64,000 nucleotides of DNA from Paenibacillus thermotolerans (GTDB lineage Bacteria > Bacillota > Bacilli > Paenibacillales > YIM-B00363), in NCBI RefSeq assembly GCF_028745515.1, contig NZ_JAQZSG010000003.1, forward strand, positions 124,001 through 188,000. Direction: 5' to 3'. The position numbers and the translations under genes are program-made. Of the stretch, positions 53,590-63,817 are shown one piece after another; positions within the stretch are counted from its first letter, which is position 1, and every line of letters starts with the position of its first letter. The notes under the pieces were generated by a model. The model was given only the letters and a program-made list of their open reading frames with translations. It was not told where the DNA came from and made no database searches.

Positions 53590-55404
53590 TTATCCGCAAA
53601 CGATTTCGACGATTCTGGCATGATCGAGACCGTTCGTGGCAATCACTTCGATTCGGATGGCGGAAATTCCTTCCAATCGGAACGGGAAATGCAGCTGCCT
53701 TTGATAATTGTCCTTCACGTGAGCCAGCACCGTCGTCCCTCCCGCATGCTCGGCCAGCAGCTTGAATTCCCGCAGCGTCTCCGGTTGAGCCGTCCCCCAT
53801 TTCATTCTCATATAGTGATTATCCTGGTGGGTTAGCGCGAGGTGACGATGAAGCCCCGTATCTAACGTTATAGCAATCGACGTTATATCGACGGGCGTAT
53901 CCCAGTTAAGCGTAAGCCAAGGGCTCGGGTCGCCCGGCTGCGACATCCAGCGGTGCGTCCCCGGCTTTGCCAAATCCGGTCGGACACCCCTTTCTCCATG
54001 AACCGAACGGGTCATCCCGTCGGCCACGTTCTCCGCCTTACCGACCTCCTGCTCGGAAGACGCACGGATTCGCGCTTTCGCGGCAAGGTTGCCTTCGAAC
54101 GCGATCCCCGGCAGAAACGCGCCTTGACGGATCAGCTGCCGCTGCGTCTTCTTCACCGTATCTGCATCCCGCCAGGCATCGTCCACAGCTTTTCCGCTTT
54201 GAAGGGCGATCGCGGCGAACGTCCCGAGCCCCTCTCCCATTACGGAACACGTAGCCATCACGCGCGTGCTCGAAAAAGCAATGTGCGTCGCCGATAGATT
54301 GCGTCCCGCGAACATGAGATTCGTTATATTTTTACTGATCATGCACCTCAGCGGAATTCCGTACAAGTAAGGCATATAAGGCTGATTGCAAGGCTCCTCG
54401 TCCTTCGCGTCGATTCCGGCGGGCGGATGCGTATCCATCGACCATCCTCCGAACGCTACGACATCCGGAAAGTGGACGGCCTGCTCGATGTCGTTTTGCG
54501 TCAGCACGTGTTGCCCGATAAATCGTCTCGATTCCCGCTTGCCCGGCAAAAATCCGAACCAATCCAGCGCCCAGCTTGCGGATTCCGGGTGGTGCCCGCT
54601 GTTTTTAATATGATCCCAGACGCCAAGCATGATCGAAAGCAGTTCGTCGCGAATGCGTTCGTTATCTTTGATCGTATCCAGCGTTCCGCCGAATTCCACC
54701 CACCAGTAGCCGTATTCCCATCGGCTGTGGTCCCTGAACTGCAGATCCTCTTCCGTGAACTTTCGCGCCCAAGGCGGAGCGATAAACGGCATAGGCCTCC
54801 CCATGTCTTTCGCTGTGAAGAGCAGGGAAGAGCCTAGCCGGTGAGCGTCCCGGTTCCGCCTGGCGCCGGTTTCGTTATACTCCTCCGACGCTTCGCGTCC
54901 TGTCGTATACAGCGCGCCCGCTTCGCAGCCCAGCCGGCCGTCGCCCGTGCAGTCGGCAAACAGCTCCGCGCGAATGACGAAATGATCCTCCGTGCTTTCC
55001 CGAACGGCATAAGCGCTTTTGATCCGGCTGCCGTCCATTTCGACTCCCACTACCGTCGTGTTCAGCAGCAAAGTAAGGTTGTTTTCCGCGCGGCATTTTT
55101 CGTACAATATCAAATCCAGCATGCTGGCGCTTCGCTGCGGATTGCGAACGGAGCATTCCAGCATAATTTCCTCGATGATGCCGCTTTCCCGCGCCTCCGT
55201 CTCGAGCTCCTTGCCTCTGACCGAAGCTCCCGAAACGTGCATGCGCACTTCGGAGGAGCTGTTTCCCCCGAGCACGGGACGGTCTTGAACGAGCACCACT
55301 TTCGCGCCGTTCCGGGCCGCAGCCAGCGCCGCGCAAACGCCCGCTAATCCGCCCCCGGCAACCAGCAGCCCGGCGGTAAGCTCCTTTACCTCATCGTTTC
55401 CCAA
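53590..55404 (-). CDS. FAD-dependent oxidoreductase with C-terminal discoidin-like region
   Basis: This protein of about 604 residues has an FAD-binding motif GGGLAG at 17-22 and the FAD_oxidored pattern [14 protein letters not shown]-like, [13 protein letters not shown], and [25 protein letters not shown]. The last 130 residues ([27 protein letters not shown]) resemble an F5/8-type carbohydrate-binding fold. The start is TTG at 55404 after GAGAGGTG with 8-base spacing; the open frame extends to 55608 but only across the previous gene. It is paralogous to the oxidoreductase two genes upstream. The substrate is unknown. Confidence 0.8.
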   Translation of the reverse strand: MGNDEVKELTAGLLVAGGGLAGVCAALAAARNGAKVVLVQDRPVLGGNSSSEVRMHVSGASVRGKELETEARESGIIEEIMLECSVRNPQRSASMLDLILYEKCRAENNLTLLLNTTVVGVEMDGSRIKSAYAVRESTEDHFVIRAELFADCTGDGRLGCEAGALYTTGREASEEYNETGARRNRDAHRLGSSLLFTAKDMGRPMPFIAPPWARKFTEEDLQFRDHSRWEYGYWWVEFGGTLDTIKDNERIRDELLSIMLGVWDHIKNSGHHPESASWALDWFGFLPGKRESRRFIGQHVLTQNDIEQAVHFPDVVAFGGWSMDTHPPAGIDAKDEEPCNQPYMPYLYGIPLRCMISKNITNLMFAGRNLSATHIAFSSTRVMATCSVMGEGLGTFAAIALQSGKAVDDAWRDADTVKKTQRQLIRQGAFLPGIAFEGNLAAKARIRASSEQEVGKAENVADGMTRSVHGERGVRPDLAKPGTHRWMSQPGDPSPWLTLNWDTPVDITSIAITLDTGLHRHLALTHQDNHYMRMKWGTAQPETLREFKLLAEHAGGTTVLAHVKDNYQRQLHFPFRLEGISAIRIEVIATNGLDHARIVEIVCG

Positions 55405-55411
55405 CCCTGTT

Positions 55412-56545
55412 TCACCTCTCAAGCAAATAAGCTTGCAGCGCTTCGGCAACATCGGCACCGAATGCCCTGCAGCTTTGCTGCGTAAAAACCGTTCCTTCCG
55501 AGCCGAAGTACGGAAACTCCAATGTGAGCGCGAGCCTTGCGCCCAGCCTCTCAAAGAAGGCGCTGCAGTTCGTGCCGTGCGGCGTATTCCAGTCCTCGCC
55601 CATCTCAATGTCGTGCACGGGGTCGTACCGGATGCGCCCTTCGGAACCTTCCGTTCGATGTCCCGCGGCTGCGAGCATTGCGCCGAACCGTTCGTTTTCC
55701 TCCTTCATCGGCGAGCCTCGCTTGACGATGAACGGAGCGTCGTTGCGGTCTCCCCATTTGTACGGGCTGTGAAAGTCGATGCCGGCCTCAGGCTTCAGCT
55801 TGCCCGCATAGTCCATGATGGCTGCCGTCGTGCGGTAGAGCGGCTCCTTTATATAATCGCGGTTATGATCGTGGGGCACCCGGCCTTTGCCTTGGTCTCC
55901 GTTCTCGACGCCGTCCAGATCAACGAAAGGAATGTAATGAATAAGAATGTGCCGTAAAAAGGATGCCTTCAATTTCGTTATACAGTGCGTAATTAAGCCT
56001 TCCAGCAGGTACGAGGGGGTGGATTCGCACGCATGATGCCTACAGGTCAAGAGGATATGCCTATCGGCCGACGGATTTCCGATCCGCAGCAGCGGTACCG
56101 GCCGAAGCTGCTCGGTTAGGACGAGCACCTCCCTTCGAACAAGCGGATGGGGTGCGATCTCAGCGTAAAACCGCTCGAAATGATGAAGCTGATACGGCAT
56201 GCAGAAGCAGAAATATACGGATTCCCCCGCTTCGAACGTATAACGGAACGCCGTCCGCGACATCGTATATTCCGTCCCAAGCCATTCCCAGCGTACGCCG
56301 TCTTTGCTGACGGCGGGCCCCCACGGCCCGACGACCTCGCCGTTCATGAATTCAAAGGTGTACGTGCACGGAGCGGAGGAAGCGGACGATTCGGTATCGA
56401 AACAAGCGCAAAAGCTCCAATAAAACCACCCGTTCGGCGTGTCGCGCAAATCCTGCTCCAGCCTTACGACCCGCGTTCGGTCCTCGATACGAATCAGGCG
56501 AATATTCCCTCCGGCATAACGGCTCGATAGGTGCAGACTCGGCAT
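55412..56545 (-). CDS. M14-family zinc carboxypeptidase-like protein
   Basis: This 377-residue protein has an N-terminal beta domain (about 1-135) of the type seen in cytosolic-carboxypeptidase relatives and an M14 peptidase domain with HACE (H171, E174) as zinc ligands, the third His in IDFHSPYK, and the catalytic Glu in [11 protein letters not shown]. It likely removes or hydrolyses an amide-linked residue. No signal peptide is seen. The ATG at 56545 is the best start; a longer frame to 56680 overlaps the upstream gene. The stop is inside the RBS of the next gene (7-base gap). Confidence 0.8.
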   Translation of the reverse strand: MPSLHLSSRYAGGNIRLIRIEDRTRVVRLEQDLRDTPNGWFYWSFCACFDTESSASSAPCTYTFEFMNGEVVGPWGPAVSKDGVRWEWLGTEYTMSRTAFRYTFEAGESVYFCFCMPYQLHHFERFYAEIAPHPLVRREVLVLTEQLRPVPLLRIGNPSADRHILLTCRHHACESTPSYLLEGLITHCITKLKASFLRHILIHYIPFVDLDGVENGDQGKGRVPHDHNRDYIKEPLYRTTAAIMDYAGKLKPEAGIDFHSPYKWGDRNDAPFIVKRGSPMKEENERFGAMLAAAGHRTEGSEGRIRYDPVHDIEMGEDWNTPHGTNCSAFFERLGARLALTLEFPYFGSEGTVFTQQSCRAFGADVAEALQAYLLER

Positions 56546-56573
56546 TCGTTCGTCACGCTCCCGTTCGCCGCAA

Positions 56574-57824
56574 TTACGCTTTGTAAAAAACGACGTTTTG
56601 CCGCCGCAGCCTTTGATGCAGCTCTTCCACCGATACGTCCTCCGGCGAAATACCGCGCTCCTGCGCGATCGAAGCGGCAATCCCCGCCGCCTGGCCGAGT
56701 GCGTAGCAGGTCGCTTGCACCCTCATTGAAGACATGGCGACGTGGGTGGCCGAAATCGCCCTCCCGGCGACTAGCAGTCCTTTGATATGTTTAGGAAGCA
56801 TGCAGCGGTACGGGATATCGTAGCCTTCCACCTTCCGTTCGTCGGTGCCCGATTTTCCGTCGGGATTATGGATGTCGATTTCATAGTTCGTTTGGGCGAC
56901 GCAATCGTCAAATCTTCGGCCCGACAATATGTCCTCTTCCGTAAGCGTGTAATGTCCGACGATTTGATTCGTTTCCCTTACCCCCACCTGACCGGGGATG
57001 TGCGAAACCATATAGTTTTCGAAGCCGGTTCGCTGCAAATAGTCCGCAACGGAGAACGCCTGCCGGAGCGATTCCCGCTCCGCAAAGGAAACATCCTTAA
57101 TCTTGGCTCCGTTGCCTCTGACGCGGGTCATGTTGACAAGCAGCGTCCCGGCTTCGCCGCGTTCCCAGTACAGGCGCCTTCCCTGCGGCAGGTCCGCGAC
57201 GTCCTCATATCGATAGCAGTCTTCGGGCAAATGGCGCTCCACCGGTTTTCCGGTGTCCTGCATCATGAACATAAGCGTCATCGGCTGCGTCATTCCGTCC
57301 GATTGTCGGCCGGATGTGTATTCCGCTCCGGCATCGATCGCCACCCGGGCGTCCCCGGTACAGTCGATAAATACGTCCGCTTCAAATGCGACCAAGCCTT
57401 CCCTGGAGTTCGCAATGACGGCTTTGACCGCGTCTCCTTCTTTGACCGCGCCGGCAAAGCTGACGTGGAACAACACCTCCACGCCTTCCTTCTCCAGCTT
57501 TTGATTCAAATAATGTCGCAGCCGAAACGGATTGTACTGCGGCCAGATCGAACCTTGATGATTTTCGGGAACCGATTGGGCCGGAAGCATTTCGGAAATA
57601 ATTTCCCTATAAATTCCCGTTACATTGCCGATCCCCATGAACACGCTGACGTTCCCTAACGTCCCCATGCCTCCCAGCTGACCGGAATGCTCAATGAGAA
57701 TCACTTTTTTGCCGCACCGGGCCGCCGCAATCGATGCGGCCACTCCCGACGGGCCCCCGCCGGCTACAACAATGTCCGCTTTAGCGTATACCGGCACTTC
57801 TCTTTGAAACTGATAGCTTGCCAA
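56574..57824 (-). CDS. FAD-dependent oxidoreductase (FAD_oxidored type)
   Basis: This 416-residue flavoprotein has GGGPSG at 22-27, LIEHSGQLGGMGT, DVFIDCTGDARVAIDAG, and IKGLLVAGRAISATHVAMSSMRVQATCYALGQAAG at the C-terminus. It starts at TTG (57824), 8 bases after AAGGAGGAG. It shares fold and motifs with the second oxidoreductase in the operon but lacks the C-terminal discoidin-like part. It would oxidise a small or sugar-like substrate in the cytoplasm. Confidence 0.83.
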   Translation of the reverse strand: MASYQFQREVPVYAKADIVVAGGGPSGVAASIAAARCGKKVILIEHSGQLGGMGTLGNVSVFMGIGNVTGIYREIISEMLPAQSVPENHQGSIWPQYNPFRLRHYLNQKLEKEGVEVLFHVSFAGAVKEGDAVKAVIANSREGLVAFEADVFIDCTGDARVAIDAGAEYTSGRQSDGMTQPMTLMFMMQDTGKPVERHLPEDCYRYEDVADLPQGRRLYWERGEAGTLLVNMTRVRGNGAKIKDVSFAERESLRQAFSVADYLQRTGFENYMVSHIPGQVGVRETNQIVGHYTLTEEDILSGRRFDDCVAQTNYEIDIHNPDGKSGTDERKVEGYDIPYRCMLPKHIKGLLVAGRAISATHVAMSSMRVQATCYALGQAAGIAASIAQERGISPEDVSVEELHQRLRRQNVVFYKA

Positions 57825-57842
57825 AAGATATCTCCTCCTTCA

Positions 57843-59288
57843 TCATCCATGAATCGGATATACGCCGCTGCGCAAATGCTTGTATTCGAAACGTCCGAAA
57901 TCGGCGGAGGTCACGCCCGCCGCATCGACCTCGACGGAAGCTTTCGCAATTTTCCCATACGACGATTTCCATTGAACGGCGCCTTTGACCGCGATATATT
58001 TCAGGTGCTTCAGGTGGATTCCCAAGCTTTCGACCGCCGCCAAATCGAAGGCGGGAACTCTCTCCGTCGTTAAGGCGATATAAACCGAATTACAGTCGAT
58101 CACCGCCGTTTTCCCCATATATTTCAGTTCCCCGGTTCGCTCGCTGCGGTAACTGCCGTCGCTGATGCGGATTACTTTGCCTGTGACCGGAACGGACTCT
58201 CCGTGGAGCCGGTCCGTCTTGGCTCCGACCGTTGTCGTGAGCACGTTCCCGATGCCGGCCGCTATCGCTTCGTTCACGGCTTGCGGATCGGCGATCATCA
58301 CGAAGCTGTCCTTCAAACCGTGCCTTAGAATGGCCGCGAGCACATCCGTTCCGTCCCCCGAAGATCCGCCGCCGACGTTGTCGCTGGAATCGACAAGAAC
58401 GACCGGATAGCTGTTCATCGCTTTCGCTTGAACGATGCCTTCCTCCGGAGACGGCAGGCTTGCGACAAACCGCTCCTTCCGCTCCTCCAAATGCCGTCCG
58501 AGCATGCCTGCCCACTGCTGCGCTTTCGCGCTGTCATCGTTCGTCGTGACGATAAAGCCCGCGCCGGACCAGTACGTGTCTGCGTACGGAAATCCGCCGG
58601 TGACGCTGACGTTCACGACGCCGCTCTCGCGTTCGACGGCATGCGCCATATCCATAAGATCCTTCATCGGTGAAACGTCGGTTAGCATGGATTGAACGGA
58701 AGGCATGACTGACGGTTTATAGAGGCAGGCTGTAGGCTTGATGCGGTTTAGAAGAATGTTGTGAAGAACGGTCACCGCTTCTATTGCCCGAGGGTAGTAG
58801 TCGGTATGGGGATACGTATCGTACCCGACCAAGCACTGGCTGAGGGAGACCATTTCGGGCGTTACGTTCGCATGAAGGTCTATGGTGCAGACGATCGGTT
58901 TGTCGGGGCCGATGCGCTCCCGGATTCGGCCGAGCAGCCAGCCTTCGGCGTCCTGCTCCCGCGTTGTCGCCATGGCGCCGTGAAGCACCAACAGGATGCC
59001 GTCGGCTGACGGATCCAGCGAGTCGATCAGCTCGTCGGAAAGCGTAAGGAACAATTCGTGTTCGACGATTCCGCCCGGGACCGCCTCCGCGTACAGGGCC
59101 GGCGCCAATTGCAGCCCAAGCTCCCGCGACCGGTCGATCACGCCGCCCCATGTGCCGGACGTCCCTTCGTAGCGTTCCAATAGTTCATTGCCCCTTGCCA
59201 AGGCGCAGCATTCAAAATGGCGAAGCGTCGTCAGCAACGGAACAAACGTGTTCGTCTCGTGGAACATGCCTCCGACTGCAATTTTCAT
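57843..59288 (-). CDS. M81-family (MlrC, microcystinase-like) metallopeptidase-type protein
   Basis: This 481-residue protein has the DUF1485/MlrC features GGMFHETNTFVP at the start, VCTIDLHANVTPEM (metal-binding D-x-H), and VDSSDNVGGGSSGDGTDV. Family members hydrolyse linear microcystin or other amides. The ATG at 59288 is preceded by GGCGG; an in-frame GTG at 59297 is the alternative. It begins 5 bases after the aminotransferase stop. The actual substrate is not deducible. Confidence 0.83.
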   Translation of the reverse strand: MKIAVGGMFHETNTFVPLLTTLRHFECCALARGNELLERYEGTSGTWGGVIDRSRELGLQLAPALYAEAVPGGIVEHELFLTLSDELIDSLDPSADGILLVLHGAMATTREQDAEGWLLGRIRERIGPDKPIVCTIDLHANVTPEMVSLSQCLVGYDTYPHTDYYPRAIEAVTVLHNILLNRIKPTACLYKPSVMPSVQSMLTDVSPMKDLMDMAHAVERESGVVNVSVTGGFPYADTYWSGAGFIVTTNDDSAKAQQWAGMLGRHLEERKERFVASLPSPEEGIVQAKAMNSYPVVLVDSSDNVGGGSSGDGTDVLAAILRHGLKDSFVMIADPQAVNEAIAAGIGNVLTTTVGAKTDRLHGESVPVTGKVIRISDGSYRSERTGELKYMGKTAVIDCNSVYIALTTERVPAFDLAAVESLGIHLKHLKYIAVKGAVQWKSSYGKIAKASVEVDAAGVTSADFGRFEYKHLRSGVYPIHG

Positions 59289-59293
59289 ATTTT

Positions 59294-60601
59294 TCACCGC
59301 CGTTTCGGCTTTTCTTTTTTGAGGCGTTTCACGCTTTTTTCGAATAGATGCGCCGTGCGATCGATATCTTCTTCAGTATGGGCGGCGGAAATATACCATA
59401 GCCCGCTCGGCCGGACCATCAGTCCTTCCTCCAGCATAATTTCAGCCAGCTCGGCGAATCTATTGGCGTCTCTGCGCGCGAATTGCTCGTATCGTTCAAC
59501 CGGCCGTTCATCGGTAATCATCGTGTGGAATACGGGACCGCGGCTGTTGATCAGGAACGGAATGTCCTCATTTGCGGCAATTTGCCGCATCGCTACGGTT
59601 AAGCGATCGGACAGCTCATACATCCTGTCGTACACTTCCCCGCCGCCGGCTTCCAGCACTTCGATCGTGCTTATCGCCGCCGCGGTACACAGCGGATTGC
59701 CGTTCAAGGTTCCCATATGATTGACCCGGTTCGACGCAATCAATTCCATGATGTCCTTCCTGCCCGCGACCGCGCTCAGCGGCATGCCGCCGGCAACCGC
59801 TTTGCCGAGCGTCACCAGATCCGGCGTTATCCCAAGTGCCGTCTGCGCGCCTCCGAGTCCGAGCCTAAAGCCGGTAATAACCTCGTCGAAAATGAGCACG
59901 ATGCCGTGGGCGGCGGTCAGCTCACGAAGCCGTTCCATATACCCGGGGAGCGGCGATAAGCAGCCGGAATTGCACATGATCGGCTCCGTAATGACGGCGG
60001 CCAGCTGCCCGGCATGCCGCTCGAACGCTTCGTCCAGCGCACGCGGATCGTTCCAAGCAATTTGCACGACTTCGCGCAGCGAAGACGGGTCTTGCCCTTC
60101 CGTTGCGGGGACGGCTTCTCCGGCAGCCGAGGAGGCTGCAGACGCGTTCACGTTATCGAACCAGCCGTGATAGTGGCCTTCGAAGCGCAATATTTTGCTG
60201 CGGCCGGTAAACGCCCGGGATAGCCGCAGCGCGACGTGAACCGCTTCGGACCCCGTGCTGCTGAAGCTGACCCGTTCGGCGCACGGCACATGCTCCGTAA
60301 TTTTGCGGGCCAATTCGATTTCGCCTTGGTGCTGGGCTCCGTACGCCTGCCCCTTCTCCGCTTGCCGCCGGATCGCTTCTACAAAACGGGGATGCGCATG
60401 CCCCAATATTTGGGGACCGTACGCCATGATGTAATCGATATACGTGTTTCCGTCGACGTCGGTAATCCGGGAGCCTTCGGCATGATCGATAAATAACGGA
60501 ACCGGCTTCATTGCTAGGCGGAGGTTGCTGGCAACGCCTGCGGCGACGTATTGCTTCGCTTGCTCGAACATTTCTTTGCTGCGATTAAATGTAAATGTCA
60601 T
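59294..60601 (-). CDS. Class III aminotransferase, HemL-like
   Basis: This 435-residue PLP enzyme resembles glutamate-1-semialdehyde 2,1-aminomutase: STGSEAVHVALRLSRAFTG, GHYHGWFDN, LIFDEVITGFRLGLGG, and the PLP-binding K267 in LVTLGKAVAGGMPLSA. Its setting among catabolic genes, with no heme genes nearby, argues for a specialised aminotransferase rather than tetrapyrrole synthesis. It lies 7 bases after the Gfo/Idh/MocA gene and 5 bases before the M81 gene. Confidence 0.85.
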   Translation of the reverse strand: MTFTFNRSKEMFEQAKQYVAAGVASNLRLAMKPVPLFIDHAEGSRITDVDGNTYIDYIMAYGPQILGHAHPRFVEAIRRQAEKGQAYGAQHQGEIELARKITEHVPCAERVSFSSTGSEAVHVALRLSRAFTGRSKILRFEGHYHGWFDNVNASAASSAAGEAVPATEGQDPSSLREVVQIAWNDPRALDEAFERHAGQLAAVITEPIMCNSGCLSPLPGYMERLRELTAAHGIVLIFDEVITGFRLGLGGAQTALGITPDLVTLGKAVAGGMPLSAVAGRKDIMELIASNRVNHMGTLNGNPLCTAAAISTIEVLEAGGGEVYDRMYELSDRLTVAMRQIAANEDIPFLINSRGPVFHTMITDERPVERYEQFARRDANRFAELAEIMLEEGLMVRPSGLWYISAAHTEEDIDRTAHLFEKSVKRLKKEKPKRR

Positions 60602-60608
60602 GAATAAT

Positions 60609-61880
60609 TCACCTCGTTAAGAAACGGCTGAACTGTTGTTTGAACTCCGAAAGATGGATGACATTCTTGTTCACCCGCGCTTGCTCAGCCGCGAACGCCA
60701 TCAGATGGCTTTGCACCGAATGCTCCGCCGCCGTTAGCATTTTTCCTTTGCCGCCTTCACGCACCGTGCGGACGAAATCGCTGATGATGCCGCCGTCGCC
60801 GCCCCCATGGCCGGAATCCGCTTTCCCGTCGAGCGGGATGATCTCCCGCTTGCCCGCGCCGAAACGGATGAGCTCAATTTCGTTGTTTTCCATCGAAGCG
60901 CGAATTTCGCCTTCGGTTCCCATCAGCTTGAGCGTTCGGGAAATTTCGTTCGTGAACGCCGTCATCGTAAAGGCGGCAGTCACCTCGTTGGCGAATTCCA
61001 AATTGACGACCTGATGGTCGACGACGTCGTTATCGCACCGGTACACGCATCGTCCGTAAGGCCCTTCCTGCAGCGCCTTCAGCCGGGCTTCGTAGCTCGG
61101 GTCGTCGCTGATCGCCTCCGCCAGCCATCCCGGGTCTTCGGATAAGTACACGTCGGGCGCGTAATATAGGCATGTATCCGCTGCCGGACAGCCGTCCGTG
61201 CACCGCTGCGGCGCGCCTTCCGGAGCGTTCCCGGCGCGAAAATGGGAGAGCGAGCCGAAGGACGATACGCTCACGCAGTCCGCACCGGCGAGCCAAAGCA
61301 AAATATCCATGTCGTGGCACGACTTGGCGAGAATCATCGGGCTCGACTCCTGCGAATTTCGCCAATTGCCGCGCACGAAGCTATGCGCTTGATGCCAGTA
61401 GCCGACATTCTCATTGTGCTGAATGGACATGAGACGGCCGATCGCCCCTTCGTCCAGCAGCCGTTTCAGCGTTCCGAAGAACGGGGTGTAGCGGAGGACG
61501 TGGCAGATCGAAAACACGAGCCCGAGCTCCTTCGCTTTATCGCCCATTTCTATGCACTGCTTCGGATCGGGCGACATCGGTTTCTCCAACAGCACGTGAT
61601 AACCCGCATCCAGCGCCTTCATCGTAGGCTCGAAGTGCATCTTGTCTTGCGTGCATAGGAGTACCGCATCCGCCAGCTTCGGTCCGGCAAGCAGCTCTCG
61701 CCAATCGGCGAATAGCATACTTTCATCCAGGCCATGCCTTTCCGCCATCTTCCTTATCCGGTTCTCGTTCGGATCCGCTACGGCCACGACTTGCATTTCG
61801 TCCGGATGCTCCAAGGCGTACTCCGTATACCCTTGCCCCCGCAATCCGGCGCCGATCAAAGCCACTTTCACTACATTCAT
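60609..61880 (-). CDS. Gfo/Idh/MocA family oxidoreductase
   Basis: This 423-residue NAD(P)-dependent oxidoreductase has the Rossmann motif LIGAGLRGQGYTE near 8-20 and the catalytic-lysine motif YHVLLEKPMSPD near 93-104. The C-terminal region has an unusual cysteine cluster (CTDGCPAADTCLYY) that is typical of a branch of this family. It lies 36 bases after the unknown gene. A ketone made here would be a natural substrate for the aminotransferase that follows, but this is inference. Confidence 0.85.
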   Translation of the reverse strand: MNVVKVALIGAGLRGQGYTEYALEHPDEMQVVAVADPNENRIRKMAERHGLDESMLFADWRELLAGPKLADAVLLCTQDKMHFEPTMKALDAGYHVLLEKPMSPDPKQCIEMGDKAKELGLVFSICHVLRYTPFFGTLKRLLDEGAIGRLMSIQHNENVGYWHQAHSFVRGNWRNSQESSPMILAKSCHDMDILLWLAGADCVSVSSFGSLSHFRAGNAPEGAPQRCTDGCPAADTCLYYAPDVYLSEDPGWLAEAISDDPSYEARLKALQEGPYGRCVYRCDNDVVDHQVVNLEFANEVTAAFTMTAFTNEISRTLKLMGTEGEIRASMENNEIELIRFGAGKREIIPLDGKADSGHGGGDGGIISDFVRTVREGGKGKMLTAAEHSVQSHLMAFAAEQARVNKNVIHLSEFKQQFSRFLTR

Positions 61881-61916
61881 AATTGCCCGATCCCCTCCTT
61901 CTCTATTGCCGACTGT

Positions 61917-63038
61917 TTATTCCGATCCCGCGCCATAAACGATGCTTAGCTCGGGCGTTTCGATGGTTTGGCCGTAGTGGAAGCTGTCGACCACGGCACA
62001 TGTCAGCCCGGTGGTGAGCAGCGTGCGCTCGATCGGGAACGGCTGCTTGTGGGTGACGATCATCTCTTCGATCATTCGGGTGAGCCGCTCGAAATGATCG
62101 AACGGCCGGTCCAGCTGACTGTTGCAAAGCGCCGCAACGACTTCGCCGTCAACGCTCCGGAAGGCGTAGCCCCATTGCTCGACCAAGCTTTTGAATTGAA
62201 CGATGTAGCCTTTAGTACCGTCCTCGTACTCGATGAACATCAGGATCGGGCCCGGTTCGATTTCGCGCGGGTGAACCGAGGGCAGTCCCGGATAAACGGA
62301 TAACGCCTGCAGCATCAAATCCTCCGGCCATTCGCCGCGGTCCATCGCCGACCATACCGCTTCTCCCTTCGTTACCGAGACCGTCCGGACGCCGGTTTCC
62401 CCGCCGTTCCGCCGTTCTGCTGCCCACTGCAGCACCTCCAGCGCATGAAAGCCGTAAGCCTCGACCAGCGTCGAATGGCTGATGACTAACACCTCCTTCA
62501 GCGTGCGAAGCTTCCGTAGGTCGTATGCCGGCACGTGCTCGGTGTGAGGAATCGAGGAGCCGCCCATGAACGGTATGTTACGCCGCTTCAACTCGTTGTA
62601 CATCCACACCGCCTCTCGATAATCGTAGGAAAAATGCTTGTCGGAAAAGATCGGCACCGCGAGTCCGAGTTCATCCAGCGCGAGCAGCGTCTCCTCCAGA
62701 AAGCGGCGTCTCGGGTAAAGCGTCTGTCCCTTCTCGTTGTTCGGATAGTTGCCGTGCTCTCCGATGATGACGACTCCGTCGATCGGTTCCGGGCAATGCT
62801 CCGCGCGAATCGTATCCCGAATGGTTGGATAAATCGGGATGCCGAGCCGGCGCGCCGCCTCTCTGCTCATATCCTCGGGAGGCGCTTGATCCGTGTAGAT
62901 GGACACGACTTGAACCTTGGGCTCGTAAGAAAAATCGCCGAGCAGCCGTCCCAGTATGACATCGGCATGCGAGTTGAACCGGTACTCTGTAACGATGACC
63001 GCAACCTTCTTCGCGGCGCGCCTGCCCGTTTCGTTCAT
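61917..63038 (-). CDS. Conserved protein of unknown function (373 residues)
   Basis: The ATG at 63038 overlaps the stop of the creatininase-family gene as ATGA. The product has no signal peptide or membrane segment and starts with an alpha/beta fold (VAVIVTEYRFNSHADVILGR, VVSIYTDQAP, DGVVIIGEHGNYP) followed by SDKHFSYDYREAVWMYNELK and a C-terminal alpha/beta part. The GEHGNYP segment and several His residues suggest a metal or sugar site. I cannot assign a family. Its fixed place between creatininase-like and oxidoreductase genes points to a role in the same pathway. Confidence 0.7.
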   Translation of the reverse strand: MNETGRRAAKKVAVIVTEYRFNSHADVILGRLLGDFSYEPKVQVVSIYTDQAPPEDMSREAARRLGIPIYPTIRDTIRAEHCPEPIDGVVIIGEHGNYPNNEKGQTLYPRRRFLEETLLALDELGLAVPIFSDKHFSYDYREAVWMYNELKRRNIPFMGGSSIPHTEHVPAYDLRKLRTLKEVLVISHSTLVEAYGFHALEVLQWAAERRNGGETGVRTVSVTKGEAVWSAMDRGEWPEDLMLQALSVYPGLPSVHPREIEPGPILMFIEYEDGTKGYIVQFKSLVEQWGYAFRSVDGEVVAALCNSQLDRPFDHFERLTRMIEEMIVTHKQPFPIERTLLTTGLTCAVVDSFHYGQTIETPELSIVYGAGSE

Positions 63039-63817
63039 CTTCCTATCTCCCCCTCTTCCATGGCGCGGACCGTCCGAATGAGCCACTGCGCCACGCTGCC
63101 GATTATCGCGTCGAGATACATCCCGCCCTTCTCCGGCGATGCGGCCGCCGCAGCGTCCGTATATCCGTCGCAGCCGGTCAGCTCTTGGTGCCTGCCGATG
63201 AAGGCGCCCGGCGGACCGGAGTTGATCCAAGGTCGGCTTGTATGCTCCGCGCCGATTCGATCCGTCCTAACGAGCTCCGGCCGGATCGCCATGATCGCGG
63301 ACGTTTCGAACCCTCCCGCATGACCCGGCACCATCCCGACCTCGCTCGCGTTCACCAAGCGCAGCGCATCGCCCGCTACGCTCCAATAAGATGCGGAAGC
63401 GGTCCATATCGGATAGTTGACGGCCAAATCGTTGGCGGTCTGGTGCATGATCGGTTCGTTGCCGCCGTGTCCGTTCAGGAATATCATTTTGCGGAAGCCG
63501 TCCGTGACCAAGCTTTCGCCGATGTCCCTGAGCATCTGCAAATAGGTGGATGACGTAAAGGATATCGTGCCGCCGAAGGAAAGATGATGCTGCGAGCAGC
63601 CGAACGTCAGCACGGGCGAAATCAGCAGCGGAACGTGCGCGGCTGCGAGCTCGCCCGCCCGGACGGCGATGTGCTCGCAAATCAAGCTGTCCGTAAATAC
63701 CGGAAGATGCGGGCCGTGCTGCTCGGTTGCGGCGAGCGGGATAAGGACGGCATAGCCTCGGCCGGCCATCTCCGAAATTTCTTCCCGCGTGCAGTAATGC
63801 AGTAATAACGGTTTCAT
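63035..63817 (-). CDS. Creatininase-family amidohydrolase
   Basis: This 260-residue protein shows the family metal-binding pattern [15 protein letters not shown] (E32, H34, D43) and [10 protein letters not shown]. Members hydrolyse cyclic or formamide-type amides such as creatinine; relatives act in riboflavin/F420 and mycofactocin maturation. The ATG overlaps the SDR stop and its own stop overlaps the next ATG (both ATGA), so it is tightly coupled. The substrate is unknown. Confidence 0.85.
   Translation of the reverse strand: MKPLLLHYCTREEISEMAGRGYAVLIPLAATEQHGPHLPVFTDSLICEHIAVRAGELAAAHVPLLISPVLTFGCSQHHLSFGGTISFTSSTYLQMLRDIGESLVTDGFRKMIFLNGHGGNEPIMHQTANDLAVNYPIWTASASYWSVAGDALRLVNASEVGMVPGHAGGFETSAIMAIRPELVRTDRIGAEHTSRPWINSGPPGAFIGRHQELTGCDGYTDAAAAASPEKGGMYLDAIIGSVAQWLIRTVRAMEEGEIGR

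Noticed and set aside
59294-60601. Heme-biosynthesis hemL
   Set aside because: Motifs are HemL-like, but there are no other heme genes and the gene is inside a catabolic operon, so a specialised class III aminotransferase is preferred.
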